DNA of 49,525 bases from Verrucomicrobiota bacterium (lineage in GTDB: Bacteria > Verrucomicrobiota > Verrucomicrobiia > Chthoniobacterales > Terrimicrobiaceae), in the NCBI GenBank assembly GCA_026398275.1, contig JAPLTF010000029.1, positions 1-49,525 on the forward strand. The letters run 5' to 3'. Position 1 is the stretch's first letter; every line of letters begins with the position of its first letter. The notes beneath the pieces were generated by a model. The model ran no database searches and was not told the DNA's origin. It saw only the letters and a program-made list of their open reading frames with translations. Shown in pieces: positions 32,725 to 41,326 of the stretch. A program made the position numbers and the translations under genes.

Positions 32725-32837
32725 CCTGACACAGGGCGGCTACATCGGGGGCGGTTTGTGAGGAGCTGGAGCGGTTTGTGACTTCGATGGGCCTGTGGCA
32801 CGAAGCGATGTGGCCACGGCGCTGAGTCGTCGTGTGG
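32725..32837 (+). repeat. dispersed repeat family D, copy 1
   Basis: Contains GACACAGGGCGGCTACATCG and, ~80 bp later, TGTGGCCACGGCGCTGAGTC. The reverse complement of 35368-35450 has both blocks in the same order with a few mismatches and a shorter spacer. It fills most of the 169-bp gap after the pyrophosphorylase gene. No gene is seen in that gap. Confidence 0.65.
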
Positions 32838-32866
32838 AGGTGGCGAGGCTGCCCGATGGCGCCGAA

Positions 32867-33598
32867 TTAATCCACAGGCACGCCGGATTCCTTGAGCGTT
32901 TTTTTCAGGAAGATGCCCCATTCGTCCGGGTGGAGTCGTCGTGCCTCGGCGAGGATTGCCGCGCACTGGGGTTCATTCCCCTCATGGTGGGACATGGCCG
33001 CGTAGGCGGCATAACCTGCGGCTGAGATCGGCGGCCACTCGGGAAGCTGACGACGCGCGGAGGCCTCGTCGTCGCTCCGCAGGTCGATGAGGAGGAGTTT
33101 GAGGGCGAGGAGTTCTTTTTGTGCGGGATCCTGCGGGGTGATTCCCACAAAATGCTTCCGCGCCAGCGCGAGGTTGCCATCCATCAAGGCGAGCTCTGCG
33201 AGATTGTATCGCGCCCAGAAATGAGCGGGATCGCCATCAAGCGCCCACTCGAACATCGCGGCGGCCTCTTTCTTGCGCCCGAGCTCCGAAAGCACCGCCC
33301 CGCGCATGTTGAGGATCTCGGGATGCGGGGCCGATCCGGTTTCCAGAATTTTCAAGCAGTCGGTGTAATTCCCACGCTCAAATTCCGCACACGCTTTCTG
33401 CAATGCCTCGGTTTCTTCTGGCAAAAGCGGGCGGGGGTCAGTTGCTGCGGACCTGGCGGAGGCAGAGATCGGAATCGCGCCCTCCGGCTCGATCCCCGGA
33501 ATCAATACCGACGCCAAGAGGCCGAATCCGACAACCGGGGAAAGAAAAAGCTCCCGCGGCCAGTGTCTGCGGGAGCTTTTTGGAATTCGCACGGTCAA
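32867..33598 (-). CDS. TPR-repeat protein
   Basis: The 243-residue frame has an N-terminal basic-hydrophobic segment (about residues 18-38), then tetratricopeptide-like repeats: CAEFERGNYTDCLKILETG, LNMRGAVLSELGRKKEAAAM and ARYNLAELALMDGNLALARK (about 69-150). TPRs mediate protein contacts, and the role here is unknown. The ATG at 33598 would put codons 6-18 inside a strong terminator hairpin. A TTG at 33517 would avoid this but lose the membrane segment. It lies directly downstream of two PEP-CTERM genes on the same strand. Confidence 0.7.
   Translation of the reverse strand: MTVRIPKSSRRHWPRELFLSPVVGFGLLASVLIPGIEPEGAIPISASARSAATDPRPLLPEETEALQKACAEFERGNYTDCLKILETGSAPHPEILNMRGAVLSELGRKKEAAAMFEWALDGDPAHFWARYNLAELALMDGNLALARKHFVGITPQDPAQKELLALKLLLIDLRSDDEASARRQLPEWPPISAAGYAAYAAMSHHEGNEPQCAAILAEARRLHPDEWGIFLKKTLKESGVPVD
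33545..33581 (-). terminator. strong rho-independent terminator, bidirectional sequence
   Basis: A perfect 13-bp inverted repeat, AAAAAGCTCCCGC and GCGGGAGCTTTTT, encloses an 11-nt loop and ends in T runs on both strands. It lies 27 bp after the stop of the PEP-CTERM gene at 33609 and probably ends its transcript. It overlaps the apparent start of the TPR gene. Confidence 0.8.
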
Positions 33599-33608
33599 TG
33601 CCGCAGAA

Positions 33609-34250
33609 TCAGGAGATGCGCCGACGGCGGAGGACCATCACCATTGTCAAGCCGCCTGCGAGGAGCGCCCACGTGGAGGGCTCGGGGACGACGGTGAATG
33701 TAGCGGTTGGATTCGTGCCACTCACAAAGCCAAAGATATTTCCCGCTGTGTTGACGCCATTCGTGTAAGACTCGGTATAAATTTCCATCGTGTAGTTCCC
33801 GTTGGAAAGGCCGCTCAGCAGATTCGTGCTTCCGTTGGTTACCTGCCATGTCTTGTTGTTTCCACTGACTGACAAGGGAGTGTCGGTCTGTATCTGAGTA
33901 AAGCTACCGCTGGGCGTTCCACTGTAGATACGATAATACAGGTTCGCGTGTGTGACGTTGGAGCTATTGTCATTGAACGTCTTGTATTCAAAACCCTTAA
34001 GCGTGAGATTCGACGAACTGTTCAAGGTTCCGAAAGATAGAAACTGCGGATTTACCCCATCGGCAGCAAGGTTATAGCCTGAAGCAGCTCCAGTTCCAGG
34101 GGTGGTTCCCGTTCTCACTTGGTTGAAAACATTGCCTGCCCCGTTGAGATTCGTAACCACATACAAGTAACTAAAGAATCCGGTGGCTGCCTGGGATGCC
34201 GTTGTCAGCGCGATGACGCAAATGGCGATTGCTGCGATTTGTTTTTTCAT
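33609..34250 (-). CDS. PEP-CTERM sorting-domain protein
   Basis: The 213-residue exported protein has a signal peptide (MKKQIAAIAICVIALTTASQA) and a Ser/Thr/Asn/Gly-rich beta body. It ends in the tripartite C-terminal signal VPEPSTWALLAGG, a hydrophobic stretch and RRRRIS. This tail is recognised by exosortase (EpsH/XrtA type), which is not in this window. The body has no known domain and its composition, rich in Asn and Ser, is typical of surface or matrix proteins. Only 30 bp separate it from the next PEP-CTERM gene upstream, suggesting cotranscription. Confidence 0.9.
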   Translation of the reverse strand: MKKQIAAIAICVIALTTASQAATGFFSYLYVVTNLNGAGNVFNQVRTGTTPGTGAASGYNLAADGVNPQFLSFGTLNSSSNLTLKGFEYKTFNDNSSNVTHANLYYRIYSGTPSGSFTQIQTDTPLSVSGNNKTWQVTNGSTNLLSGLSNGNYTMEIYTESYTNGVNTAGNIFGFVSGTNPTATFTVVPEPSTWALLAGGLTMVMVLRRRRIS

Positions 34251-34280
34251 GGTTCTGTTTTTCTGAGGTTGTTTTTGGGT

Positions 34281-35066
34281 TCAGGAAACTTTTGTTTTCC
34301 GGCGGAGGGCGAATGCCGCGAGGCCGAGGCCCAGCAGCGCGAATGTCGACGGTTCGGGGACGACGCTGAGGCTGTTCACGTAGAGGTTGTTCTGAGCCGC
34401 GCCGCCGGCGTCCGTGCCCGCGACGTAGAAGCCGATGCCGGTCGGGCCCTGGGTGAGGCCGCTCACATTACCGCTGAAAAGTGTCCCTTGCGTGCCCAGA
34501 GAAGATGTCCTGCTGATGTCGTAGGAGAAGGCAGAGCTGGAGGTCATCGTGAGTGTGACGTTGAAAACAGCGTTGTTGCCACCGTAGTCATAAACAACGC
34601 TGGTCCCCGGGGTCAGGGTCTTTGAGGATGACACGCCAGCCCCGCTTCCCACATTGAAGTTCAAAACCGTTCCGTCCCCCCCGGCAAAGAAGTCGAAGCC
34701 CTTGTTGCCGTTGTCGAAATTCAGCGCGAGCTGGAAAGTAAAGATGTTGCCCGAGGAAAGGGAGACAGCAAACGCCCGGTTCGCATTAACCGACGCCGCC
34801 GCCGGATTTGCGTAAAGACCGAACGCAACGCCGCCGGTGTTGATATTCCCGGCACCGGAAGTCGAATCGCCGAGGAAGTTTCCAGCAAAGATGCTCGTCC
34901 CGTTGTTGTTATTCGTGATGTTCCACGCGAGAAACCCGGTGCCCCCATTCGAGCCATTCGTCCAGCTTCCGCCGTAGTTCGAAGCATTATCCGTAGCGAT
35001 TTGGGCATGTGCGCCAGCCGTCGCGAGAGCGATCGCCAACCCGGAAATGAGGACAAGTTTTTTCAT
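34281..35066 (-). CDS. PEP-CTERM sorting-domain protein
   Basis: The 261-residue protein has a signal peptide (MKKLVLISGLAIALATAGAHA) and a Gly/Asn/Ser/Thr-rich body of likely beta structure (NGGTGFLAWNITNNNNGTSI). The PEP-CTERM tail is VPEPSTFALLGLGLAAFALR followed by RKTKVS. The body resembles other Verrucomicrobiota surface proteins with concanavalin-like strands, though that is a loose impression. It is probably processed by an exosortase and attached to, or released from, the cell surface. The frame is open upstream of ATG 35066 but lacks signal-like sequence. Confidence 0.9.
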   Translation of the reverse strand: MKKLVLISGLAIALATAGAHAQIATDNASNYGGSWTNGSNGGTGFLAWNITNNNNGTSIFAGNFLGDSTSGAGNINTGGVAFGLYANPAAASVNANRAFAVSLSSGNIFTFQLALNFDNGNKGFDFFAGGDGTVLNFNVGSGAGVSSSKTLTPGTSVVYDYGGNNAVFNVTLTMTSSSAFSYDISRTSSLGTQGTLFSGNVSGLTQGPTGIGFYVAGTDAGGAAQNNLYVNSLSVVPEPSTFALLGLGLAAFALRRKTKVS

Positions 35067-35247
35067 GTTTGCGGAGCCAAGTTCTGGGGACTCGTGAATG
35101 TTGCGTATATGGCACTCGGGGCCGGGGCTGTCAACGGGGAGAGTGGCGGCCCGGGGGCGGGGCGCCCGCTGTGAAAGTCCGCAGAGCCTGATTCTGCAAT
35201 GGCTTGAACGATTCAATAATGTTCCTTGGCAACCGGTTCCGCGGCGA

Positions 35248-35276
35248 TTGACGCGGGGCGTGTGAGGCGGGATAGT
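35248..35276 (+). promoter_or_regulatory. putative sigma70-type promoter for the amylase gene
   Basis: TTGACG at 35248-35253 and GATAGT at 35271-35276 are separated by 17 nt, the best promoter spacing in this gap. It would yield a long leader of about 200 nt before ATG 35493, or a short one before ATG 35289/35310. Confidence 0.45.
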
Positions 35277-35367
35277 GCGGGCCTTCGGATGATCAATCGG
35301 AAACGAGCCATGACGAATATCCTCCCGGAAAATCAAATAATCAGCGCACTTCGTGCGGAGGAGCACG

Positions 35368-35450
35368 AACACGGCGACGCAGCGCCGTGGCCACAACGCG
35401 AACGCCCCTCTCACGCTGCTCTCGGTGTAGCCGCCCCGCTGTGTCGGGGC
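35368..35450 (-). repeat. dispersed repeat family D, copy 2
   Basis: Inverted relative to copy 1 at 32725. On the minus strand it reads GACACAGCGGGGCGGCTACA and then TGTGGCCACGGCGCTGCGTC. The two copies bracket the TPR gene and both PEP-CTERM genes. It lies in the leader of the amylase gene. Confidence 0.65.
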
Positions 35451-35492
35451 GTGAACGCGCGAAGCGCCAATTACCTCCCGCGAGCGGCGCGG

Positions 35493-37361
35493 ATGGCTCT
35501 CCTTTGTGCAGGCCTGTCGATTTGCCCGCCATCCGCGCAGGCCGCAGGGGAAAACGTGCCCGCATGGGCGAAGGAGGCGGTGTGGTATCAGATTTTCCCC
35601 GAGCGGTTCCGCGACGGGGATGCGTCGAACAATCCGGGGCGGACGTCATTGGAGTGGCCGATCGTTCCCTCGGAGAAGTGGAAGTTGTCGCGGTGGACGG
35701 CGGACTGGTATGCGCGGGACGATTGGGAGAAGGAGCAGGACCGGGCGGGGAAGCCTGATCCCGCTCCCGCATTTTACAAAGGCGGCGTGCTCGACCGCCG
35801 ATACGGCGGCGACCTGCAGGGGGTCGTGGACAAGCTCGATTACATCGCGGACCTCGGGGTCAACGCGATCTACTTCAACCCGGTCTTCTACGCGCGGTCG
35901 CTGCACAAGTATGACGGGAACAGCTACCACCACATCGATCCGTATTTCGGCCCGGATCCGAAGGGCGACTTCGCGATCATGGACAAGGAGACGTCCGACC
36001 CGGCAACGTGGCAGTGGACGTCCGCCGACAAGCTGTTTCTCGAGCTGATCAAAAAGGCGCACGAGCGCGGGATCCGGGTGGTGATCGACGGGGTCTTCAA
36101 CCACACCGGGCGCGACTTTTTTGCATTTGAGGACCTGCGGAAGAACCAGGATAAATCCCCCTACACCGGATGGTATCAGGTCAACTCATTCGACGAACCG
36201 GCGACGACGCGGAACGAGTTCGACTACCGCGGGTGGTGGGGGCACAAGACGCTCCCGATCTTTGCCGCGACCGCCGACAAGAAGGACATGGCGGCCGGGC
36301 CGAAGGATTACATCTTCAACTCCACGAGACGCTGGATGGATCCCGACGGCGACGGGAAGCCCGACGACGGGATCGACGGATGGCGGCTCGATGTCGCCGA
36401 CGAGCGGCCGGCAAAATTCTGGGCCGACTGGAACGCGCTGGTGCATTCGATCAACCCGGACGCCTACACGACGGCCGAGGTCTGGGGCAGCCCGCTCGAG
36501 ATGCTCAATCACGGGAATTTTTCGGCGTGCATGAACTACTACGGGTTTGCAATGCCGGTGAAGGGGTTCCTTGTGGACCGCGTCGTCCCGCCCTCGAAGT
36601 TTTCGCGGCTCCTTGACGAGCGGCGCAACGCGATTCCGCCGGCTACCGCGTATGCGATGATGAACCTGATGGATTCGCACGACACCGACCGGCTCGCCTC
36701 GATGATCGTCAACGGCGAGGGCACGGTCTACCCCGATCCGAACCAGATCGAGTTCAACGCCAAAAACAGCGCGGCCCTTTCAAAAACCTACCAGATCCGG
36801 AAGCCGGATGCCCGCGAGCGTGCGATCCAGCGGCTCGTCGCTCTCTTTCAAGCCACGTATGTCGGTGCCCCGATGATCTACTACGGCACCGAGGCCGGGA
36901 TGTGGGGCGGGAACGATCCGGACGAGCGGATGCCGATGGTCTGGGCGGACATGAAGTTCGACCCGCAGGCGATCGACCCGCGCGGGGGCACGCGGAAGCC
37001 GGACGAGGTGAAATTCGACGATTCGCTCTTCGCGTTTTACAAATCCGCCGTCGCCTTCCGCAAGGCGAACCGCGTCCTGAGCCACGGCGAATACCGCGCG
37101 CTCGGAGCGTTCGACAAGGAACAGACGTTCGTCTTTCTGCGCAAGCTCGACGACAAGGCGCTGGTTGTTGCGCTGAACCGCAGCGATTCGCCCCAGACCG
37201 TCGAGGTCGACCTCGCGCCGGGAGACGCCTCCCTCGTCGCGGGTGCCAAACCGCTCTTCTTCACCAGCCCGGATGCCGCTGGGATCTCCAGCTCGCTGAG
37301 CGGTGACAAAATGAAAATCTCCCTTCCGGCGCTGACCGGCGCGGTTTTCGGGAAACTTTGA
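35493..37361 (+). CDS. secreted alpha-amylase family (GH13) glycoside hydrolase
   Basis: Hydrolyses alpha-glucans or cyclomaltodextrins outside the cytoplasm. From ATG 35493 the product has 622 residues. After a signal peptide (MALLCAGLSICPPSAQA) comes AWAKEAVWYQIFPERFRDGD, the start of the GH13 barrel. GH13 region I reads VVIDGVFNHTG, region II (nucleophile Asp) GWRLDVADE, region III (acid Glu) TTAEVWG and region IV (Asp) MDSHDTDR. All three catalytic acids are present. The form with a long N-terminal insert resembles neopullulanase/cyclomaltodextrinase relatives. A C-terminal beta domain follows. An upstream start at 35310 is possible but would place a dispersed repeat inside the protein. 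Confidence 0.9.
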   Translation: MALLCAGLSICPPSAQAAGENVPAWAKEAVWYQIFPERFRDGDASNNPGRTSLEWPIVPSEKWKLSRWTADWYARDDWEKEQDRAGKPDPAPAFYKGGVLDRRYGGDLQGVVDKLDYIADLGVNAIYFNPVFYARSLHKYDGNSYHHIDPYFGPDPKGDFAIMDKETSDPATWQWTSADKLFLELIKKAHERGIRVVIDGVFNHTGRDFFAFEDLRKNQDKSPYTGWYQVNSFDEPATTRNEFDYRGWWGHKTLPIFAATADKKDMAAGPKDYIFNSTRRWMDPDGDGKPDDGIDGWRLDVADERPAKFWADWNALVHSINPDAYTTAEVWGSPLEMLNHGNFSACMNYYGFAMPVKGFLVDRVVPPSKFSRLLDERRNAIPPATAYAMMNLMDSHDTDRLASMIVNGEGTVYPDPNQIEFNAKNSAALSKTYQIRKPDARERAIQRLVALFQATYVGAPMIYYGTEAGMWGGNDPDERMPMVWADMKFDPQAIDPRGGTRKPDEVKFDDSLFAFYKSAVAFRKANRVLSHGEYRALGAFDKEQTFVFLRKLDDKALVVALNRSDSPQTVEVDLAPGDASLVAGAKPLFFTSPDAAGISSSLSGDKMKISLPALTGAVFGKL

Positions 37362-37447
37362 CTGCCGCACCGCTTGAAAATAATCCGGAATCCTTCTTGC
37401 ACCCGCGGCCGGACCGTTCATAGTGGTCAGTTCCAGTTTTTCAAGCC

Positions 37448-37801
37448 ATGACCATCATTGAGAAGATCGAAAGCGAACAGTTGAAGAAGGACGTTGCGGC
37501 CTTCAAAGTCGGCGACACCGTCAAGGTCCACACCCGCGTTGTCGAAGGCGACAAGGAACGCATCCAAATTTACTCCGGCATCGTGATCGGTCGCAAAGGT
37601 GCGGGCTTGAATGCCAATTTCACCGTGCGACGGGTTTCCTACGGCGAGGGCGTCGAGCGGGTGTTCCCCCTCCATTCCCCGCGCATCGCGAAAATCGAAG
37701 TCGAGCGCCAGGGCGCCGTCCGCCGCTCGAAGCTGAACTTCCTGCGCGACCGCAAGGGCAAGTCGGCGACGACGGTGAAAGAAAAGGCCGAGCGGGCATA
37801 A
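37448..37801 (+). CDS. rplS: 50S ribosomal protein L19
   Basis: L19 sits at the 30S-50S interface. The 117-residue product starts [15 protein letters not shown] and has the family core [40 protein letters not shown] and [20 protein letters not shown]. Length is normal. It is followed without a gap by rnhB, which starts at the base after the stop. The usual rimM-trmD neighbours are not upstream, where the amylase stands instead. Confidence 0.97.
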   Translation: MTIIEKIESEQLKKDVAAFKVGDTVKVHTRVVEGDKERIQIYSGIVIGRKGAGLNANFTVRRVSYGEGVERVFPLHSPRIAKIEVERQGAVRRSKLNFLRDRKGKSATTVKEKAERA

Positions 37802-38416
37802 ATGCCCTGCTCCTTCGAGCAGGAAAGCCTCCTTTTCGCCCGCGGCATTTTTCCTGTCGCGGGCATTGATGAAGCGGGTCGCGGGCCATTGGCCGGCCCG
37901 GTTGTTGCTGCGGCGGTCGTTCTGCCGCGCGACTTCCGCCTCCCCGGCCTCGACGACTCGAAAAAACTGCCGCCGGCCAGGCGCGAGAGCCTGTATGAAG
38001 CCCTGACCGGGAATCCCGATGTGATCTGGGCCTCCGCCCGCCTGGACAACCTCGAGATCGACAGGTGGAACATCCTCGGGGCCACCCACCGGGCCATGAG
38101 CAAAGCCTTTCTCTCGCTCGATCCCCGGCCGGTCCATGCCCTGATCGACGGGCTGCCGGTCCCGAATTTTCCCTGCCCGCACACCGCGCTTGTTGGAGGG
38201 GACGGGCGCAGCCTCAGCATCGCCGCAGCCAGCATCATCGCCAAGGTCGAACGCGATCGCGCGATGCTCGAGCTCGACCGGATGTATCCGGCCTACGGAT
38301 TTTCCAAACACAAAGGCTATCCAACGCCCGATCATCTTGCCAGACTCCGCGAGCATGGCCCCTGTCCGGTTCATCGCAGAAGCTTTTCGCCGGTTGCGCA
38401 ATCCGGGCTCCTCTGA
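37802..38416 (+). CDS. rnhB: ribonuclease HII
   Basis: Removes RNA from RNA-DNA hybrids and single ribonucleotides from DNA. The 204-residue product has GIDEAGRGPLAGPVVAAAVV with the first Asp-Glu pair (residues 22-23), LDDSKKL, ASIIAKVERDRAM and the Asp in LELDRMYPAYGFSKHKGY, and ends PCPVHRRSFSPV. All metal-binding acids are present. It follows rplS directly, and its 3' end overlaps yraN by 62 nt in a different frame. Confidence 0.95.
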   Translation: MPCSFEQESLLFARGIFPVAGIDEAGRGPLAGPVVAAAVVLPRDFRLPGLDDSKKLPPARRESLYEALTGNPDVIWASARLDNLEIDRWNILGATHRAMSKAFLSLDPRPVHALIDGLPVPNFPCPHTALVGGDGRSLSIAAASIIAKVERDRAMLELDRMYPAYGFSKHKGYPTPDHLARLREHGPCPVHRRSFSPVAQSGLL

Positions 38417-38792
38417 GGCGGCCCACATCCGCCTCGGGCGCGAAGGCGAGGGCATCGCCGCGCGGCACCTGCGCCAAATCGGCTACAAGATCCTCCGGAA
38501 AAATTTCCGGGCCCCGCACGGCGGCGAAGTCGACCTTGTCTGCCGGCACGGGAAGGAGCTCGTCTTCGTCGAGGTCAAAACGCGCTCGACCGAAGAATTC
38601 GGACGCCCGTTCGCCGCTGTGGATCAGAAGAAGCGCCGCCTCATCATCCGCGGCGCGATGAAATGGCTCCGCCTGCTCGACATGCCGGACATCACCTTCC
38701 GCTTCGATGTCGTCGAGGTCCTCACCGGGCCGACCCCCGAGGTGCACGTCATCGAGAACGCGTTTCAGCTTCCGGACAGCTATTCCTACTGA
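38355..38792 (+). CDS. YraN family (UPF0102) nuclease-like protein
   Basis: The 145-residue protein has the UPF0102 core: LGREGEGIAARHLRQIGYKI, then NFRAPHGGEVDLVCRHG and ELVFVEVKTRS, where E/D-x(n)-E-x-K matches the PD-(D/E)XK nuclease fold. The biological role is unsettled. The rplS-rnhB-yraN order is conserved in many bacteria. Start ATG 38355 lies within rnhB. It is chosen because other in-frame starts are either far upstream or cut the core. It converges with the DUF167 gene with a 7-bp overlap. Confidence 0.92.
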   Translation: MAPVRFIAEAFRRLRNPGSSEAAHIRLGREGEGIAARHLRQIGYKILRKNFRAPHGGEVDLVCRHGKELVFVEVKTRSTEEFGRPFAAVDQKKRRLIIRGAMKWLRLLDMPDITFRFDVVEVLTGPTPEVHVIENAFQLPDSYSY

Positions 38793-39049
38793 TTGCGGCT
38801 GGCAGCTTTCTCGAGCGCTTCCCGCGTGAGCCCGTCGGCTTCGACGATTTTTTTGCGCGAGGAAAATCCCGAGGCGATCCGGACCGCGCTTTTCGGCAGC
38901 CCGAATTCCGCGGCGAGAAATTCGCAGAGCGCATCGTTGGCCTTGCCGTCGGAGGCAGGGGCCTGGATGCGGATTTTCAAATCGTCGCCCAGCCAGCCGA
39001 CAATCCCGCTGCGCGAGGCGCCCGGGACGGCTTTGACGGGGAACTTCAC
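38786..39049 (-). CDS. DUF167/YggU family protein
   Basis: An 87-residue small alpha/beta protein with the family motifs VKAVPGASRSGIVGWLGDDL and IRIQAPASDGKANDALCEFL, then SRKKIVEADGL. Function is not established. The gene follows the cbpA-like gene by 6 bp on the same strand and may be cotranscribed with it. It overlaps yraN tail to tail by 7 bp. Confidence 0.9.
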   Translation of the reverse strand: MKFPVKAVPGASRSGIVGWLGDDLKIRIQAPASDGKANDALCEFLAAEFGLPKSAVRIASGFSSRKKIVEADGLTREALEKAASRNQ

Positions 39050-39055
39050 GGGCCT

Positions 39056-40003
39056 CTACCGCTTCTTCGCCGCGAGCTGCTCCCAGAGCTTTTTGTCTTC
39101 GTCGTCCAGAGCAGTCGGAACCGTGACGGCGACGACCGCGTAGAGGTCGCCGCGCTTTCCTCCGCCGACCGGGAGCCCCATGCCGGGAAGGCGGAGCTTT
39201 TTTCCGGATTGCGTGCCCGGCGCGAGTTTCATCTTGGCGCGGCCTTCGAGCGTCGGGACGTGGACCGTGCAGCCGAGCGCGGCATCCCATGCGGGAACCT
39301 CCAAATCGTAATTGAGGTCGGCTCCCTCGATTTCGAAATCCGGGTGCCGCTGGAATTTAACCCTCAGAAAAAGATCGCCCTTGCCAGCAGAGCCGCTCTC
39401 GCCCTGCCCGGCGAGCCGGATCTTCTGCCCTTCCCGGATGCCCTTCGGGATTTTGACCGTGTAGGTCTCGACCTTGCCGGATTCCCCGCGCCGGAACGAA
39501 ATCTGGCGGGTTGAGCCGTGGAAGGCTTCCTCCAATGTGACCATGATGTCGGCCTCGACGTCCTCGCCCTTCTGCGGCGGTTCCTCGTAACCGCCGAATC
39601 CACCAAAGCCCTGCCCTCCACCACGGCGTCCGCCGCCGAACATCTGCTCAAAAAAGTCGCTGAACCCGGTGCCGCCGAATTCGAATTCCACCCCTCCGCC
39701 GCCGGGACGCGCCCCGCCGCCGCGGCGTGCACCTCCCCCGGCCTGCTGCCAGCCCGGAGGCGGACCGCCGGCCTGCTGCCAGCCGGCACCGTATTCGTCG
39801 TATTGCTTCCGCTTCTCGGGATCGCCGAGCACCTCGTAGGCCTCGTTGATCTCCTTGAATTTCTCCTCGGCCTCCTTTTTGTTCTTCGCCGTATCCGGGT
39901 GGAATTTGCGGGCGAGCTTTCGGAAGGCGCTCTTGAGTTCGTCGGCTGCGGCGGTTTTCGGGACCCCGAGCGTTTGGTAATAATCGCGGAATTGCGCTGC
40001 CAT
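39056..40003 (-). CDS. cbpA: CbpA-type DnaJ co-chaperone
   Basis: Stimulates DnaK ATPase and delivers clients. The 315-residue protein has a J domain (residues 1-72) with the essential HPD in [10 protein letters not shown] Gly/Gln/Arg-rich region (about 75-150) follows, then two C-terminal substrate-binding domains (about 150-310, with [15 protein letters not shown] and [20 protein letters not shown]). There is no CxxCxGxG zinc finger, so it is the CbpA class, not DnaJ. It is divergent from serS across 51 bp. Confidence 0.92.
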   Translation of the reverse strand: MAAQFRDYYQTLGVPKTAAADELKSAFRKLARKFHPDTAKNKKEAEEKFKEINEAYEVLGDPEKRKQYDEYGAGWQQAGGPPPGWQQAGGGARRGGGARPGGGGVEFEFGGTGFSDFFEQMFGGGRRGGGQGFGGFGGYEEPPQKGEDVEADIMVTLEEAFHGSTRQISFRRGESGKVETYTVKIPKGIREGQKIRLAGQGESGSAGKGDLFLRVKFQRHPDFEIEGADLNYDLEVPAWDAALGCTVHVPTLEGRAKMKLAPGTQSGKKLRLPGMGLPVGGGKRGDLYAVVAVTVPTALDDEDKKLWEQLAAKKR

Positions 40004-40054
40004 GTAAAATTTTGCTTATCCCATTGTGCCGATTTTGTTCATTCTGTCCAACTC

Positions 40055-41314
40055 ATGCTCGATATTCGACTCATTCGCGAAAATCCCGACTCGGTCAAAG
40101 CCCGCCTCGCCACGCGCGGACCCGGCCACGAATCCGCCGTGGACGCCGTCCTCGCCATCGACGGGGAACGCCGCGCCGCGGACACCAGCCTCCAGGGCCT
40201 GCAAGCCGAACGCAACCGCCTCAGCAAGGAAATCGGCAAGCTCCGCGCCTCAAAGCAGGACAGCTCGGCGCTCGAGGCCGGGGTGAAATCCTTCGGGAGC
40301 CGGATGGAGGAGCTGAACGCGGCGGTCACCGTGCTCGATGCCAGGCAGCGCGATCTGCTGCTCAACATCCCGAACCTTCCGTCGGAAACAACGCCGGTCG
40401 GCAGGGATGCTGCGGACAATCCGGTGCTGCGCGAATGGGGAACCAAGCCGGCTCTCGAGCGCGTCGAGGACCACGTCGCCATCGGCGAGCGGCTCCGGCT
40501 GTTTGATTTCGAGCGCGGCGGAAAGATCAGCGGCAGCGCGTTCGTCGTCTACACCGGCGCCGGCGCAAGGCTGGAGCGCGCGCTCATCAACTTCCTGCTC
40601 GACCTCCACACCACGAAGCATGGCTACACGGAAATCCTGCCGCCGCTGGTCGTGAAGCCCGAGTCGCTGTTCGGCACCGCCCAGCTCCCGAAATTTGCCG
40701 ACCAGCAATACCGCTGCGCAAACGACGAGCTTTACCTCATCCCCACCGCCGAGGTCCCGGTGACGAATCTCCACCGGGAGGAGATCCTCCCGCTCGCGTC
40801 GCTGCCGGTCAAATATGCCGCCTATACACCGTGCTTCCGCCGCGAGGCAGGCTCGGCCGGCCTCGGCACGCGCGGACTCATCCGCATGCACCAGTTCGAC
40901 AAGGTCGAGCTGGTCAAAATCACCACGCCGGAGACCTCGGACGCCGAGCTGGAATCCCTCACCGCCGACGCGGAGCGCGTGCTCCAGCTCCTCGGCCTGC
41001 ACTACCGCGTCATCGAGCTCTGCACCGGCGACATCGGGTTCGGATCCGCGAAAACCTACGACATCGAAGTCTGGGCGCCGGGACAGAATGCGTATCTCGA
41101 AGTTTCGAGCTGCTCGAATTTCGGCGACTACCAGGCCCGCCGGATGAACCTCCGCTTCAAGGGCGAGAAAAACCGCTTCTGCCACACGCTCAACGGATCC
41201 GGCACCGCGCTGGCGCGGCTCTACGTCGCGCTCCTCGAGTCCGGCCTCCAGCCCGACGGATCGGTCGCCCTGCCTCCGGCGCTCCATAAATATTTTGGTG
41301 CCGAAACGATCTGA
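40055..41314 (+). CDS. serS: seryl-tRNA synthetase
   Basis: Charges tRNA-Ser and tRNA-Sec. The 419-residue enzyme begins MLDIRLIRENPDSVKARLAT, then the long antiparallel coiled coil that reads tRNA (about residues 28-100). The class II core includes TAEVPVTNLHREEIL, motif 2 (PCFRREAGSAGLGTRGLIR) and motif 3 (NGSGTALARLYVALLES). Start ATG 40055 matches the family. The frame is open far upstream through the antisense of cbpA, which is an artefact. A repeat B copy follows 12 bp after the stop. Confidence 0.97.
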   Translation: MLDIRLIRENPDSVKARLATRGPGHESAVDAVLAIDGERRAADTSLQGLQAERNRLSKEIGKLRASKQDSSALEAGVKSFGSRMEELNAAVTVLDARQRDLLLNIPNLPSETTPVGRDAADNPVLREWGTKPALERVEDHVAIGERLRLFDFERGGKISGSAFVVYTGAGARLERALINFLLDLHTTKHGYTEILPPLVVKPESLFGTAQLPKFADQQYRCANDELYLIPTAEVPVTNLHREEILPLASLPVKYAAYTPCFRREAGSAGLGTRGLIRMHQFDKVELVKITTPETSDAELESLTADAERVLQLLGLHYRVIELCTGDIGFGSAKTYDIEVWAPGQNAYLEVSSCSNFGDYQARRMNLRFKGEKNRFCHTLNGSGTALARLYVALLESGLQPDGSVALPPALHKYFGAETI

Positions 41315-41326
41315 AGCTCGCGGCCC

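Larger units (their letters stand above)
35067..35492. other. divergent intergenic region before the alpha-amylase
   Basis: 426 bp between a PEP-CTERM gene and the amylase. It holds a dyad TTGAACGATTCAA (35204-35216), a good promoter-like site (listed separately) and a copy of dispersed repeat D. ATGs at 35289 and 35310 (preceded by GGAAACGA) open a frame that reads through the repeat into the amylase, so translation could start there. The predicted product of that stretch looks like translated repeat rather than protein. Confidence 0.5.
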
